Shown here in pieces: positions 7,748-16,509 of a stretch of DNA of 64,000 nt. A program made the position numbers and the translations under genes. The notes beneath the pieces are model-generated. The model saw only the letters and a list, made by a program, of their open reading frames with translations, was not told the origin of the DNA and did not search any database. The DNA is from Longimicrobium terrae (GTDB lineage Bacteria; Gemmatimonadota; Gemmatimonadetes; Longimicrobiales; Longimicrobiaceae), in assembly GCF_014202995.1 (NCBI RefSeq), contig NZ_JACHIA010000003.1, positions 372,001-436,000 on the forward strand, written 5' to 3'. The stretch's first letter is position 1, and every line of letters begins with the position of its first letter.

Positions 7748-8710
7748 GTGATGTCACGACGGATTGGCGGGACCCTGGTCGCCGCGCTGCTTTGCCTCGC
7801 CCCCGCGCTCGCCGCGCAGGACGGGCCGGTGGGCACGCTGCTGATCGCGCACGGCGGAGGCCCCGCGTGGGACGCGCAAGTGCAGACCATCGCCGGGCTG
7901 GTGAACACGGGCGGACCGGTGGAGGTCAGCTTTCTGATGGGCCCCGGCGCCGCCACGCATCGCTTTCAGGACGCGGCGCGCAAGCTGGAGCAAGGGGGGG
8001 CGAAGAGCATCGTCGTCGTGCCGATGCTCGTTTCCAGCCACAGCGGCCATTATCAGCAGATCCGCTGGCTGGCCGCGCAGACGGACACGCTGGATGACGA
8101 GATGCAGCACCATCTGCACATGTCCGGCATCGAGCGGGCGACGGTGCGCGTGCCCATTCGCATGAGCCGGGCGATCGACGATTCGCCGGAGGTGGCGCGG
8201 GTGCTGGCGGAGCGTGCGCTGGCCATCGCCACGGCGCCGCGGCGGCAGGCGCTGTTCATCGTGGGGCACGGGCCCAACAGCGCCGAGGACCACGCCGATT
8301 GGATGCGCAACCTGCGCCCCATCGCCGACAGCGTGCGCGCCGCGACGGGCTTTCGCGACGTAAAGATCGGCCTCGTGCGCGACGACGCTCCCGCCGAGGT
8401 GCGCGCGGAGGCGGTGCGCGCCATCCGCGAGACAATCGAACTTCAGCACATGGCGACGGGGCAGCCGGTGGTCGTCGTGCCGGTGCTGATCAGCACGGGC
8501 TCGGTGAGCCGCGAAAAGCTGCCGCGCGACCTGGCCGGCCTGCCGATGATCTACCGTGGGGACGCGCTGCTGCCGCACCCGGGGCTGGCGCGGTGGGTGG
8601 AAGCCCGCGTGCGCCAGACGGTCGCGGCCCCCGCCGCGCAGACCGCCGCTGTGCCGCAGACGGCCCAGCCCGTCACGCCCGCCCCCGCCGCGGGCGCTCA
8701 TCATCACTGA
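7748..8710 (+). CDS. Exported CbiX/SirB-type (class II) chelatase-like protein
   Basis: A 320-residue protein with two CbiX-like halves. The first (about 26-140) has LLIAHGGG (His35) and VVVPMLVSSHSGHY (His98, His101); the second (about 165-290) has LFIVGHGPNS (His174) and VVVVPVLIST, where the equivalent His is missing. The family inserts Co2+ or Fe2+ into sirohydrochlorin in the cytoplasm. This one has a clear signal peptide (LVAALLCLAPALAAQ) and an Ala/Pro-rich tail ending in three His, so it should act outside the cytoplasm. GGAG at 7737 supports GTG 7748 or ATG 7751. It is 54 bases after the receptor gene and before a terminator, so it belongs to the same unit. Confidence 0.82.
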   Translation: MMSRRIGGTLVAALLCLAPALAAQDGPVGTLLIAHGGGPAWDAQVQTIAGLVNTGGPVEVSFLMGPGAATHRFQDAARKLEQGGAKSIVVVPMLVSSHSGHYQQIRWLAAQTDTLDDEMQHHLHMSGIERATVRVPIRMSRAIDDSPEVARVLAERALAIATAPRRQALFIVGHGPNSAEDHADWMRNLRPIADSVRAATGFRDVKIGLVRDDAPAEVRAEAVRAIRETIELQHMATGQPVVVVPVLISTGSVSREKLPRDLAGLPMIYRGDALLPHPGLARWVEARVRQTVAAPAAQTAAVPQTAQPVTPAPAAGAHHH

Positions 8711-8739
8711 TCGAGATCGGTTGAGGGTTGGATAAAGCG

Positions 8740-8777
8740 AATCTCCCTCCCCGGGCAGGTGCCGGGGAGGGAGATTT
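8740..8777 (+). terminator. Strong intrinsic-type hairpin ending the iron operon
   Basis: A perfect 15-bp stem (AATCTCCCTCCCCGG with CCGGGGAGGGAGATT) around a 7-base loop, followed by TTAGTTGTGG. It lies 30 bases after the chelatase stop and closes the unit that began at 4956. Confidence 0.75.
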
Positions 8778-8818
8778 AGTTGTGGATTGCAGACGGTGTT
8801 CTGTGCGCCGCCGCGGGA

Positions 8819-9211
8819 GGCCCCTCCCCCGGCCCCTCCCCGTCAAACTGCCGCACGGAGAGGGGAGAAAGATCAACTCAACTCGTTCCCGACAATGCTG
8901 TACATGCGGAGAGGCCCCCTCTCCCCGGCCCTCTCCCCCGCTCCGCGGGAGAAAGGGAGACCTCAGTGCGAGGGCGGGCGGCGGTACGGTTCGCCTGCAT
9001 CCGTCCGGCGGTTGAAACCGCGCCTCGAAACACACGATGTCCGCCTCCGCGGACCGGGTGCGCGAAGGCCGGCCGCACGCAATGCAGTTGAAGCCCCGAA
9101 CCGGACGCGCCAGCGGCCGGTGTCGGGGGTTCCCGCTGTTCGAGCGGCGGATTTATTCGCTCTATCCGGGGGAGGGTGGGCGAGTAGTACGAGCCCGGGT
9201 GGGGGCCGCCC
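8819..9211 (+). repeat. Composite repeat cluster 3 (C, C', E', A, D' units)
   Basis: The gene-free gap 8711-9226 contains a terminator and then C (8819-8869), C' (8907-8962), an inverted E variant (9003-9055, with GGCGGTTGAAACCGCGCC), A (9082-9162) and an inverted partial D (9170-9211). The order and orientation agree with the other clusters. The D unit ends 16 bases before the stop codon of the CCA-adding enzyme gene. Confidence 0.75.
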
Positions 9212-9226
9212 TGACGCCCGCACCTA

Positions 9227-10588
9227 TCACGACACTCGCCGCGCCACCATCCCCATCAGCGTCTCGCGCTCATTCAGCGCCGGATCGTCCGTCACCCGCT
9301 CCAGCAGGTCGCGCAGGATCTCGCCGTACAGGCGGCCCGGTGGCAGACCCAGCTGCCGCAGTTCCGTCCCGCCGATGGCCAGGTCGCCGATCTCCAGCGG
9401 CGTTCCACGCGCCACCTCCCGCCGCGCGCGGCGCCACAGGGCGACCAGTTCGCGCCGCGCGTCCGCATCCGCGCCGTACGCGCGCAGATCCGCGATGCGC
9501 AGGCGGAACACGTCGTTCAGGTAGCGTGGGCCGATGCGCCGCAGCCAGCGCCGCAGCACGGGATCGGGCGCGTCTGCCGGGGGCGCGGCCTCGTGCTGCG
9601 CGACCAGGTGGACGGCGGTGTCGATCTCCGCGTTGCTGAACTTCAGCCGGCGCATCACCGCATCCGCCGTGGCGGCGCCCGCGGCGGCGTGGTCGGGAAA
9701 GGTGACGCGGCCGTCCCGTTCCGTGCGCGTGCGCGCCTTGCCCGCGTCGTGCAGCAGCGCGGCCATCCGCAGCCCCGCGCGCGCGGGAGAGATAGCGTCC
9801 ACCACGCGCAGCGTGTGCGTCCACACATCCTCCTCACCCGCCCCGTTCGGCACGCCGGCGCACGCCTGCAGCTCCGGAAGCAGCACCGCGAGCACGCCCG
9901 AGTCGCGGTACATCCGCAGCGCGATGGACGGCGGGTCCACCTGCCGCAGCACCTTCAGCAGCTCCTCGCGCACCCGTTCCGCGGACAGGTGCGTCAGCTC
10001 CGGCGCCGCCGCCCGCGCCGCATCCCACGTCCCCTCATCGATCCGCATGGCGAAGCGCCCGGCGAACCGCAGCGCCCGCAGCACGCGCAGCCGGTCTTCG
10101 CGAAAGCGCTCCGCGGGGTCGCCCACCGTGCGCAGCACGCGCGCGCGCAGATCGGGAACGCCGCCGTGCGGGTCGCGTACTTCGTGCGTCACCGGGTGCC
10201 AGGCGACCGCGTTGATGGTGAAGTCGCGCCGCTGCAGATCCTCATCCACATGATCGGCAAAGATGACGCGCGCGTGCCGCCCGTCCGTCTCCACGTCGCG
10301 GCGGAACGTCGTCACCTCGTACATCACCCCGTCACGCCCCAGAACACCGACCGTCCCATGCTCAATTCCGACGGGAACGGTACGCTTGAACAGGCGCCGC
10401 ATCTCCGCCGGGCGCGCGGCGGTCGCCAGATCCCAGTCCTTGGGGTGCCCGCCGGTGAGGGCGTCGCGCACGGCGCCGCCCACCGTCCACGTGTCGAATC
10501 CCGCGTCAATCAGCCGCCGCGCGATCCACACCACGTCGCGCGGCGGGTGGAGGTCCGGAAACGTCTCTGTATCACTCGTAGCCGTCAC
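9227..10588 (-). CDS. CCA tRNA nucleotidyltransferase / poly(A) polymerase family, with HD domain
   Basis: A 453-residue class II nucleotidyltransferase. The head domain shows VGGAVRDALTGGHPKDWDLAT, with the two catalytic Asp residues in DWD. It is followed by RRDFTINAVAWHP, DLRARVLRTVGDPAERFREDRLRVLRALRFA (the base-recognition neck) and a C-terminal HD phosphohydrolase motif LLHDAGK (about residue 275) with further His/Asp ligands. It builds or repairs the 3' CCA end of tRNA; the HD domain may give 2',3'-phosphatase activity. GTG 10588 is preferred to TTG 10630, which adds a non-conserved leader. It stands alone and converges on nothing. Confidence 0.88.
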   Translation of the reverse strand: MTATSDTETFPDLHPPRDVVWIARRLIDAGFDTWTVGGAVRDALTGGHPKDWDLATAARPAEMRRLFKRTVPVGIEHGTVGVLGRDGVMYEVTTFRRDVETDGRHARVIFADHVDEDLQRRDFTINAVAWHPVTHEVRDPHGGVPDLRARVLRTVGDPAERFREDRLRVLRALRFAGRFAMRIDEGTWDAARAAAPELTHLSAERVREELLKVLRQVDPPSIALRMYRDSGVLAVLLPELQACAGVPNGAGEEDVWTHTLRVVDAISPARAGLRMAALLHDAGKARTRTERDGRVTFPDHAAAGAATADAVMRRLKFSNAEIDTAVHLVAQHEAAPPADAPDPVLRRWLRRIGPRYLNDVFRLRIADLRAYGADADARRELVALWRRARREVARGTPLEIGDLAIGGTELRQLGLPPGRLYGEILRDLLERVTDDPALNERETLMGMVARRVS

Positions 10589-10716
10589 GATGGAACCCGG
10601 CCCGGGGAAGCTTTGGAAACGGACATGCAACTCCGCGTGGGGGAACGACTTGGCGAGATCGTCACAGTGCGTTATACTTTGCGGTCCACTGCGCCGCCCT
10701 CTCTCCGGAACTGCCC

Positions 10717-11181
10717 ATGACCACTGCCGAACTGCTCGACCGCTCCGCTGTCACGCCCGCGTTTCGCGACGCGATGCTTCAGTTTCTTCGCGACGGCCGG
10801 TCCAGCGAGCGAATCCGGTTCGGCTACGGCTGCCCCGCCGTCAAGGTAGAGCGGACGCTGCACAAGGCGCTGGTAGAATACCCGCAGGTTCCCGTGGAAT
10901 CAATTGAAGTGGCTGCCGCCTCCGGCTGCGAGTACTTTCGCGGGCAGATGACGGTTCGCACCGCCTCGGACGAAACGCATGTCGCCTTTCACTGGGACTG
11001 CAAGTGGCGGGCGGAGCAGGAAGGGTGGCGCGACTGGTTCGGCTTTCCCGACCAGGCCCGTGCCGCCCGCGAGTTCGGCTGGGACTGCTTCCGCGTGTGG
11101 GATGAGGAACCGCGCGGCGCGCTGGTGATGCAGGCCTCCCGCAAGGCCACACCGATCTCCATCGACGCCTCCTTCGCCTGA
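10717..11181 (+). CDS. Conserved hypothetical protein
   Basis: A 154-residue soluble protein that I cannot place in a family. It is rich in aromatic residues in its second half (FHWDCKWRAEQEGWRDWFGFPDQARAAREFGW split by acidic residues) and has two well separated Cys residues (GYGCPAVK and SGCEYF) plus WDCKW and WDCFRVW. There is no signal peptide or membrane segment. GGA lies about 9 bases before ATG 10717. It is transcribed divergently from the CCA-adding enzyme gene, with a 128-base gap that must hold both promoters, and is followed by a terminator. Confidence 0.75.
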   Translation: MTTAELLDRSAVTPAFRDAMLQFLRDGRSSERIRFGYGCPAVKVERTLHKALVEYPQVPVESIEVAAASGCEYFRGQMTVRTASDETHVAFHWDCKWRAEQEGWRDWFGFPDQARAAREFGWDCFRVWDEEPRGALVMQASRKATPISIDASFA

Positions 11182-11206
11182 TCCGCATCCGGTTGATGAC
11201 GTGCAG

Positions 11207-11235
11207 CGGGCCGCCCCCCTCAGGGCGGCCCGTTC
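11207..11235 (+). terminator. Hairpin terminator
   Basis: A 10-bp stem CGGGCCGCCC/GGGCGGCCCG with a 6-base loop, followed by TTCTG. It lies 25 bases after the stop of the hypothetical gene. Confidence 0.65.
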
Positions 11236-11704
11236 TGCGTTCACGCCGGTTCCTCCACGCCGGAGCGACGTCCCCGCGCGGAGCAGAGGCGGAATCGTAC
11301 CCCTTATCGGCGCACACACGATCCGGCAGCTCATCCGACCACGTCGGGGCTGGACGGCACCACGCTCGTATATCGCCTTCCCGTACCGCAATCTGCAAGA
11401 CCGGGATTTCGGGAGATGAAAAGATTTCCGGCTCCCGATCCTTTTTTCCTGCCCAGTCCAACTGATTCCGCGACTGAGATACGGTTCCACGTTGCAGTTG
11501 CCTGCGTACCCTTCCAGACACAAACCCGCATGGATGCTCACAATCCGCCACCGATGGGCAAAGGCGGATGGGAGCAGCGTTGTAGCACTCCGGAAAACAG
11601 GTGATCCGGGGAACGGGAAGGCACCAAGCGTGCGGATATGTTAGCCGACACGTTGTGCACGGCGGACCATCGCAGCCCCGCTCGGCCATCCTTCCGGAGA
11701 TCTC
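11236..11704. other. Gene-free stretch, lower GC, nothing recognised
   Basis: About 470 bases without a plausible reading frame on either strand. The base composition is visibly less GC-rich than the surroundings (for example 11390-11530). There are no repeats of families A to H and no tRNA-like structure. It is probably the long upstream region of the KAS III gene; a CCGGAG site at about 11693-11698 serves that gene. Confidence 0.6.
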
Positions 11705-12817
11705 ATGATTCAGGTGACAAACGCCTTCGGCACGCGCTCCGTGCGCGTGGCCGGAGCGGGCGCATACGTGCCCCCTCACGCCGTCGACAACGCGAGCATC
11801 ACGCAGGCCATTCCCGGCTGGTCCGCCGACTGGATCTCGGAAAAGACGCAGATCCGCGAGCGCCGCTTTCTGTGGGAGCTGGACCCGCAGACCGGCGTGA
11901 CCACCGCCCCGGCCGACGCCGGACAGCCGGCCTGCAACACCGACATGTGCGAGGCGGCGCTGCGCCGCGCCCTGGACATGGCCGGCATGGACGCCGCCGA
12001 GCTGGACGCCGTGTTCGTGGTGACCTGCACCCCGGACCGCGTCAACTTCAGCTACGACGCCATGGAAGTGCACCGCCGCGTGGGATGCCGCCCGGACGCG
12101 TACGCACTGCTCATCGACGACGGCTGCGGCGGGACTCCCTACGTGATGGACATGGTCTACAAGATGATCCGCAGCGGCGCCATCAACACCGCGGCGGTCA
12201 TCGGCAGCGCATTCACCTCCGCGCTGGTGGACCGCGACGTGTGGACCGGCGACGTGGAGCCCTCCCCCGGCCGCAAGCGGCTTCCCGCGGCGTTCGGCGC
12301 CTACGTGTTCGGCGACGGGGCGGGCGCGGTCATCCTGCGCGGTGACGGCGAGCCCGGCCAGGGCATCGTCTCGTCCATGGCGGGGAACGATTACCTGCAG
12401 CTGGTCATCCGCCGCGCGGGCGGGGTGGAAAACCGCGTCAGCGGCGCGGTGAACCCGGCGGACGCGGCCTTCGTCATCGACGGACAGCTCGTGGCGCGCT
12501 CGTATCCCACGTACATGAACGCGTGCATCGCCGGCGTGCTGGCCGAGCGGCCGGAGCTTCGCGACAAGGTGCAGCGCTACTACTTCCACCAGCCCAACAA
12601 GCGGCTGCTGTACCACTACGTAAAGCAGGCCGGCCTCCCCGCCGAGCGCGTGGCGTGCAATGTGGACCGCTACGGCAACACCTCCGCGGCCGGCATGCTC
12701 ATTCTGCTGGCCGAAGACCTGGAGCAGGGCGTCGTGCGCCTGGGCAGCGGCGACCTGGTTCTGATCGCGGCCGTCGGCGCTAACGTGCACTACGGCGCGC
12801 AGCTCATCCGTCTCTAG
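11705..12817 (+). CDS. 3-oxoacyl-ACP synthase III (KAS III / FabH-like) family protein
   Basis: A 370-residue thiolase-fold condensing enzyme. The KAS III catalytic triad can be read: Cys in DDGCGGTPYV (about residue 143), His in FHQPNKR (about 297) and Asn in YGNTSAAG (about 325). The N-terminal VAGAGAYVPPHAVDN and FGDGAGAVIL segments are also typical. These enzymes join an acyl-CoA starter to malonyl-ACP, or transfer acyl groups in secondary metabolism. No fab gene or acyl carrier protein lies nearby, so housekeeping FabH is less likely than a specialised role. A GGAG precedes ATG 11705. The following lipoprotein gene is in the same direction 31 bases on. Confidence 0.85.
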   Translation: MIQVTNAFGTRSVRVAGAGAYVPPHAVDNASITQAIPGWSADWISEKTQIRERRFLWELDPQTGVTTAPADAGQPACNTDMCEAALRRALDMAGMDAAELDAVFVVTCTPDRVNFSYDAMEVHRRVGCRPDAYALLIDDGCGGTPYVMDMVYKMIRSGAINTAAVIGSAFTSALVDRDVWTGDVEPSPGRKRLPAAFGAYVFGDGAGAVILRGDGEPGQGIVSSMAGNDYLQLVIRRAGGVENRVSGAVNPADAAFVIDGQLVARSYPTYMNACIAGVLAERPELRDKVQRYYFHQPNKRLLYHYVKQAGLPAERVACNVDRYGNTSAAGMLILLAEDLEQGVVRLGSGDLVLIAAVGANVHYGAQLIRL

Positions 12818-12848
12818 TCCCCCGCACTCACCCAGAGGATTTCCGTCG

Positions 12849-13469
12849 ATGAACATCCGTCCGTTTGCAGCCCTCGCGTTCCTCCTCCTGTCCGCCGCCG
12901 CGTGCAGCGACGGCCCCTCCGGCGTGGACCGCACCCCGCGCGACGTGGCCGCCTCCGCCAGCGACGCCGACGAGGTGATGGGCACCCGCCGCCGCGGCGA
13001 AAACGAGCCCCTCGTGCTGCGCTTCCGCTCGGTGGAGGACCCCGCCTTTCCCGCGGACCGCTCCGTGTGCGCGGCGGCGCCTTTCACGACCAACGTGTAC
13101 CTGGGCGCGTCGCTGTGGTCCGAGGTCACCACGATCTCGTCCGGCCGCGTAGTACACGACGCCGTGCGCCGCATCGGCAAGGCGACCGCGTGCGTCCGCA
13201 TCACCGACCCCACCTTTCCCCCGGGGCTGCCGCAGGACATGTACGCCCGCTTCGACACGCCGGAAGGGATCTATACCGCCATCGGCGCGTGCACACTCAT
13301 CAGCAACGACGTGCCCGCCAGCGGCCTGGTGCTGGGCGGCTGCCACCTGCGCATCGTGTCCGGACCCGCGCGCTCCCGCGGCGGCGCCATCACCAGCCTG
13401 AGCGTCTTCAACCCCGCGCAGCTTCCCGGCTACATGACGGGCAGCGAGTGGACCGTCCAGACCTACTGA
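12849..13469 (+). CDS. Lipoprotein of unknown function
   Basis: A 206-residue exported lipoprotein, with signal sequence and lipobox LSAAAC (Cys19), followed by SDGPSG, a leader common to lipoproteins in this window. The mature part has four Cys residues (VCAAAP, ACVRI, GACTLI, GGCHLRI) that could form two disulfides. No domain is recognised. It follows the KAS III gene by 31 bases and may be cotranscribed with it. A perfect palindromic hairpin lies 38 bases downstream. Confidence 0.78.
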   Translation: MNIRPFAALAFLLLSAAACSDGPSGVDRTPRDVAASASDADEVMGTRRRGENEPLVLRFRSVEDPAFPADRSVCAAAPFTTNVYLGASLWSEVTTISSGRVVHDAVRRIGKATACVRITDPTFPPGLPQDMYARFDTPEGIYTAIGACTLISNDVPASGLVLGGCHLRIVSGPARSRGGAITSLSVFNPAQLPGYMTGSEWTVQTY

Positions 13470-13506
13470 CCCGGCGCGCTGTCCCTCGCCGGATCGATGG
13501 AAACCA

Positions 13507-13539
13507 CGCGGCCGGCCGGCGACGTTCCGGCCGGCCGCG
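13507..13539. terminator. Very GC-rich palindromic hairpin
   Basis: A 13-bp perfect stem CGCGGCCGGCCGG/CCGGCCGGCCGCG with a 7-base loop, 38 bases after the lipoprotein stop. There is no T-tract, so it may end transcription inefficiently or stabilise the 3' end of the message. Confidence 0.5.
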
Positions 13540-13747
13540 GCGGATGCCGGACAGGTGCACAGATTGAACGGCGCAGTCGTGTAGCACACGCTTGACGCCA
13601 CCATATCAACAAACGATCTTGTCGCCTCACGTCCATCTCCATCTCAGTAGCGCCCCGGTTCTGCCGCGGCACCCGCCGTCCCGGTGAGCCACATCACCCG
13701 GGGCCGTCCATGCGTTTCCGCCGCTTCCCGCTGACGCAGAATCCGTC

Positions 13748-15478
13748 GTGAGCACCCTTCTTTCGGACCCGCCCCGCCGTTCCGCGCCGCACCATTCCGC
13801 GCCGCAGTCCGTCACTCCGCCCGCCCCGCAGACGCCACCGGCCGAACCGCCGCCCATGCACGCGGAGGCCCCCGCCGCGCGCGCCGAGCGCTTCGCGGAG
13901 GAGCACATCCACATCCTGCGCGCCAAGACGCGCGACGAGGTGTGGGTACGGTGGATTCTGATCGTGGGCGCGGTGCCGCTGGTGGCGTACCTGCGCTGGG
14001 CGGGCGTGCTCACCATCAGCTACGACGCCATCGCGGGGCTGGGCGGCGGCATCGCGATCGTCAACGGCGTCTTTCACCTGGCGCTGGTGCGCAACCGCTG
14101 GGCGCCGTGGCAGTTCTGGGCCAGCCTGGTGGTGGACCACCTGGTCCTCTTTGGATTCACCTCGGCGCACGGGCCGTTCGGAATGCTGATGATTCCGTAC
14201 TACGTGGCGCTCTTTTCCTCCACCGCGCTGGGCGTTCCGCGGGCGAGCTGGGCATCCACCCTCATGACGGCCGTGCTGTATCCCGCGGCGCGGCTGGTGG
14301 GGCTGTGGGCCAACCCGGCCATGGAACTGCCCTGGCAGATGCTGGCGCTGGAAACGGCCGTGGTGGTGAGCGTGCTGGCCGCCACCCTGCTGGCGCCCAG
14401 CCACTACACGCGGCGGCTGCGGCAGGTACGCGAGGCGCTGGCCCTGGTGGAGGAAGGCGACTTCCGCGTGCACATCGCCGCCGGCGACCGCGACCAGATG
14501 GACTTTCTGGCGCAGTCCGTAAACCGCGTGGGCGCCTCCGTGGGCGGGGTGATCCGCGAAGTGCAGTCACAGGCCCGCTCCCTGGCCGCGGTGGCGGAGG
14601 AGCTGTCCGCCACGTCGGAAGAGGTGCAGGCGTCCGCGGTGCAGGTGGGGAGCATCGCCAGCGACGCCGCGGGCGAGGTGGAGCGCGAAATGACGCTGAT
14701 GAACCGCGGCGGCGAGGCGCTGCAGCGGCTGGCGGCGCAGAACATGGTGGTGCGCGCGGAGGCCTCCACCGCCGCGGACGACGCGCGCCGTGTGGCGTCG
14801 GAAACACACACCCACGTGGGCCGCATCGCACACTCAGGCACGCTGCTGGTGGAGGTGGGCGAGGGATACCAGCGCGCTTCCAACGCCATGGACGCCCTGC
14901 ACGGCGCGGGCGAGCGCATCGGCGGCTTCGTGGGCTCCATTCGCGCCATCGCCGAGCAGACCAACCTGCTGGCCCTGAACGCCGCCATTGAGGCCGCGCG
15001 CGCCGGCGAGCAGGGTCGCGGCTTTGCCGTCGTCGCCGACGAGGTGCGCAAGCTGGCGGCGGAATCCGGCACCTCCGCGGAGCGGGTGAACGGCACCGTG
15101 GTGGAAACGCGCGACGCCATCAGCCGCATGCGCGAACAGCTGGAACTGGCGGACCGCCGCCTGGCCGGCGTGGGCCAGGCCTCGCGCGAGGGCGAGGTGG
15201 CGCTGGGCTCCATGGTGGATGGGCTGCGCCGCGCGGTGGAGTCCATCGAGCGCATTCACGGCGAGGTGGAGGCGCAGGCGGGGGTGATGGATGAACTGCT
15301 GGCCGCCATGCGAGACGTGCAGGCCATCGCGGGCAACACGCGGGCGCGCACGGAGCAGACCGCCTCCGCCGCGCGGCAGCAGGGCGCGGCGATGGAAGAA
15401 CTGTCCGACGCGAGCCAGAACCTGGCCGGCATGGCCTTTCACATGAACAGCCTGGCGGATCGCTTCCGCGTGGATTGA
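13748..15478 (+). CDS. Methyl-accepting chemotaxis-type receptor
   Basis: A 576-residue receptor with a Pro/Ala-rich cytoplasmic head (about 1-55) and about six hydrophobic segments (about 60-215: [70 protein letters not shown]). A HAMP-like linker ([20 protein letters not shown]) leads into a long signalling coiled coil. The tip region reads [40 protein letters not shown] (split by function), which is the CheA/CheW-contact hairpin. There is no periplasmic ligand domain, so it may sense a signal through its membrane part. GTG 13748 lacks a clear ribosome-binding site. No che or flagellar gene is nearby. Confidence 0.9.
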   Translation: MSTLLSDPPRRSAPHHSAPQSVTPPAPQTPPAEPPPMHAEAPAARAERFAEEHIHILRAKTRDEVWVRWILIVGAVPLVAYLRWAGVLTISYDAIAGLGGGIAIVNGVFHLALVRNRWAPWQFWASLVVDHLVLFGFTSAHGPFGMLMIPYYVALFSSTALGVPRASWASTLMTAVLYPAARLVGLWANPAMELPWQMLALETAVVVSVLAATLLAPSHYTRRLRQVREALALVEEGDFRVHIAAGDRDQMDFLAQSVNRVGASVGGVIREVQSQARSLAAVAEELSATSEEVQASAVQVGSIASDAAGEVEREMTLMNRGGEALQRLAAQNMVVRAEASTAADDARRVASETHTHVGRIAHSGTLLVEVGEGYQRASNAMDALHGAGERIGGFVGSIRAIAEQTNLLALNAAIEAARAGEQGRGFAVVADEVRKLAAESGTSAERVNGTVVETRDAISRMREQLELADRRLAGVGQASREGEVALGSMVDGLRRAVESIERIHGEVEAQAGVMDELLAAMRDVQAIAGNTRARTEQTASAARQQGAAMEELSDASQNLAGMAFHMNSLADRFRVD

Positions 15479-15497
15479 CACGGGTTTGGGGGATGAA

Positions 15498-15533
15498 AAA
15501 CGGGCCGCTCCGGAGTTCCGGGGCGGCCCGTTT
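15498..15533 (+). terminator. Hairpin terminator after the chemotaxis receptor
   Basis: The stem is AAACGGGCCGCTCCGGA against TTCCGGGGCGGCCCGTTT with small imperfections, followed by CAAACCC. It lies 20 bases after the stop. Confidence 0.7.
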
Positions 15534-15642
15534 CAAACCCGTCCGCACGGTGGCGGCTCGCGGTATTTGAGATTTGGCGTCCGTGATGTACTGTTTGTGC
15601 GCCGGGCAAACCGGCCGCTGCGAACGCCATCCGGGAGCCGAG

Positions 15643-16050
15643 ATGAACCGCACCGACGAAGCCGTCACGACCGACGAAACGCCCATGAACCAGCCGCCGG
15701 GCTGGTACGTTCTCCCCAAACCGGGAGGCGGCTGGCGCGTGCACGACGGCGGCACGCCCGCGCCGGCCGCCGTGTTCGATCGCAAGACCGACGCGATCGC
15801 ATTCGCCCGGCGCCAGGCCGCCTGCCCCTGCGCAAGCAACGGCGGGAGCGCCCGCAAGCCGGTGGTGATCTTCAACCGCCCGCGAAAGCTCTCGCCGGAC
15901 GAGATGAACGCACGGTACGAGGGCTACGATTTCAGGCTGCCCCGCCCCACTCCTCCCGGCGGCCGCAGCTTCCGCGGGCCGCGCAGGAAGTACTGGATGT
16001 CCGACGACTTCGATGAACTTCCAGCCGAGATTGCGGAGTTCTTCGAATGA
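15643..16050 (+). CDS. DUF2188-like antitoxin candidate
   Basis: A 135-residue protein whose N-terminal half (about residues 13-70, GWYVLPKPGGGWRVHDGG and DAIAFARRQAA) resembles the small DUF2188 fold, with VVIFNRP closing it. The C-terminal half is Pro/Arg-rich and ends in an acidic segment (DDFDELPAEIAEFFE), a layout typical of antitoxins whose tail covers the toxin. GGAG lies 6 bases before ATG 15643. Its stop overlaps the ATG of the PIN-domain gene (ATGA), so the two are translationally coupled. The antitoxin role is inferred from the partner; the domain assignment is by eye. Confidence 0.7.
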   Translation: MNRTDEAVTTDETPMNQPPGWYVLPKPGGGWRVHDGGTPAPAAVFDRKTDAIAFARRQAACPCASNGGSARKPVVIFNRPRKLSPDEMNARYEGYDFRLPRPTPPGGRSFRGPRRKYWMSDDFDELPAEIAEFFE

Positions 16051-16436
16051 ACCGAGTGTTGCTCGATACACACACATTTCTCTGGCTGACGCTCGAAGAC
16101 GGGCGCCTGTCCAGTGCCGCACGCGCCATGATCGACGCGGAAGACACGCGTGCGCTGGTGAGCATCGTCAGCTTGTGGGAGATCGGGATCAAGTCAGGCA
16201 TCGGCAAGCTGGATCTTCCAGACGACTTCGACTCGTTTGTTGCCGCGGAGCTTCGAAAGCGGGCGATTGCTATTCTGGATCTTGAACTCGCACACGTGTA
16301 CCGCGTACACGCGCTGCCGCTGCACCATCGCGATCCGTTCGACCGGATGCTGGTGGCGCAGAGCCTGGCGGAAGGCATTCCCGTCGTGGGGCGCGACCGG
16401 GAGCTGGACGCGTACGGGGTGGACCGGCGGTGGTGA
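16047..16436 (+). CDS. PIN-domain toxin (VapC-type ribonuclease)
   Basis: A 129-residue PIN-domain protein of the kind that begins LLDTHTFLWL. The four acidic residues expected for a Mg-dependent nuclease site can be placed: Asp7 in LLDTHT, Glu in SLWEIGIK (about 47), Asp in HRDPFDRMLVAQ (about 96-99) and Asp in VVGRDRELDAYG (about 117). In a type II toxin-antitoxin system such a protein cleaves RNA when free and is neutralised by its partner, here the coupled upstream gene. The length is normal for the family. It is followed 73 bases later by an exported protein gene that is probably unrelated. Confidence 0.88.
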   Translation: MNRVLLDTHTFLWLTLEDGRLSSAARAMIDAEDTRALVSIVSLWEIGIKSGIGKLDLPDDFDSFVAAELRKRAIAILDLELAHVYRVHALPLHHRDPFDRMLVAQSLAEGIPVVGRDRELDAYGVDRRW

Positions 16437-16509
16437 CGCTTGCCGCCAAGCGCCGGGCCCCGCACTTTGACGATCGCCCGCCCTGTTGCCCGCAAGCCGT
16501 GGAACCCGC

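Noticed and set aside
83-9211. The repeat clusters as a CRISPR array.
   Set aside because: Units differ in family, lack a constant repeat-spacer period and have no cas gene nearby.
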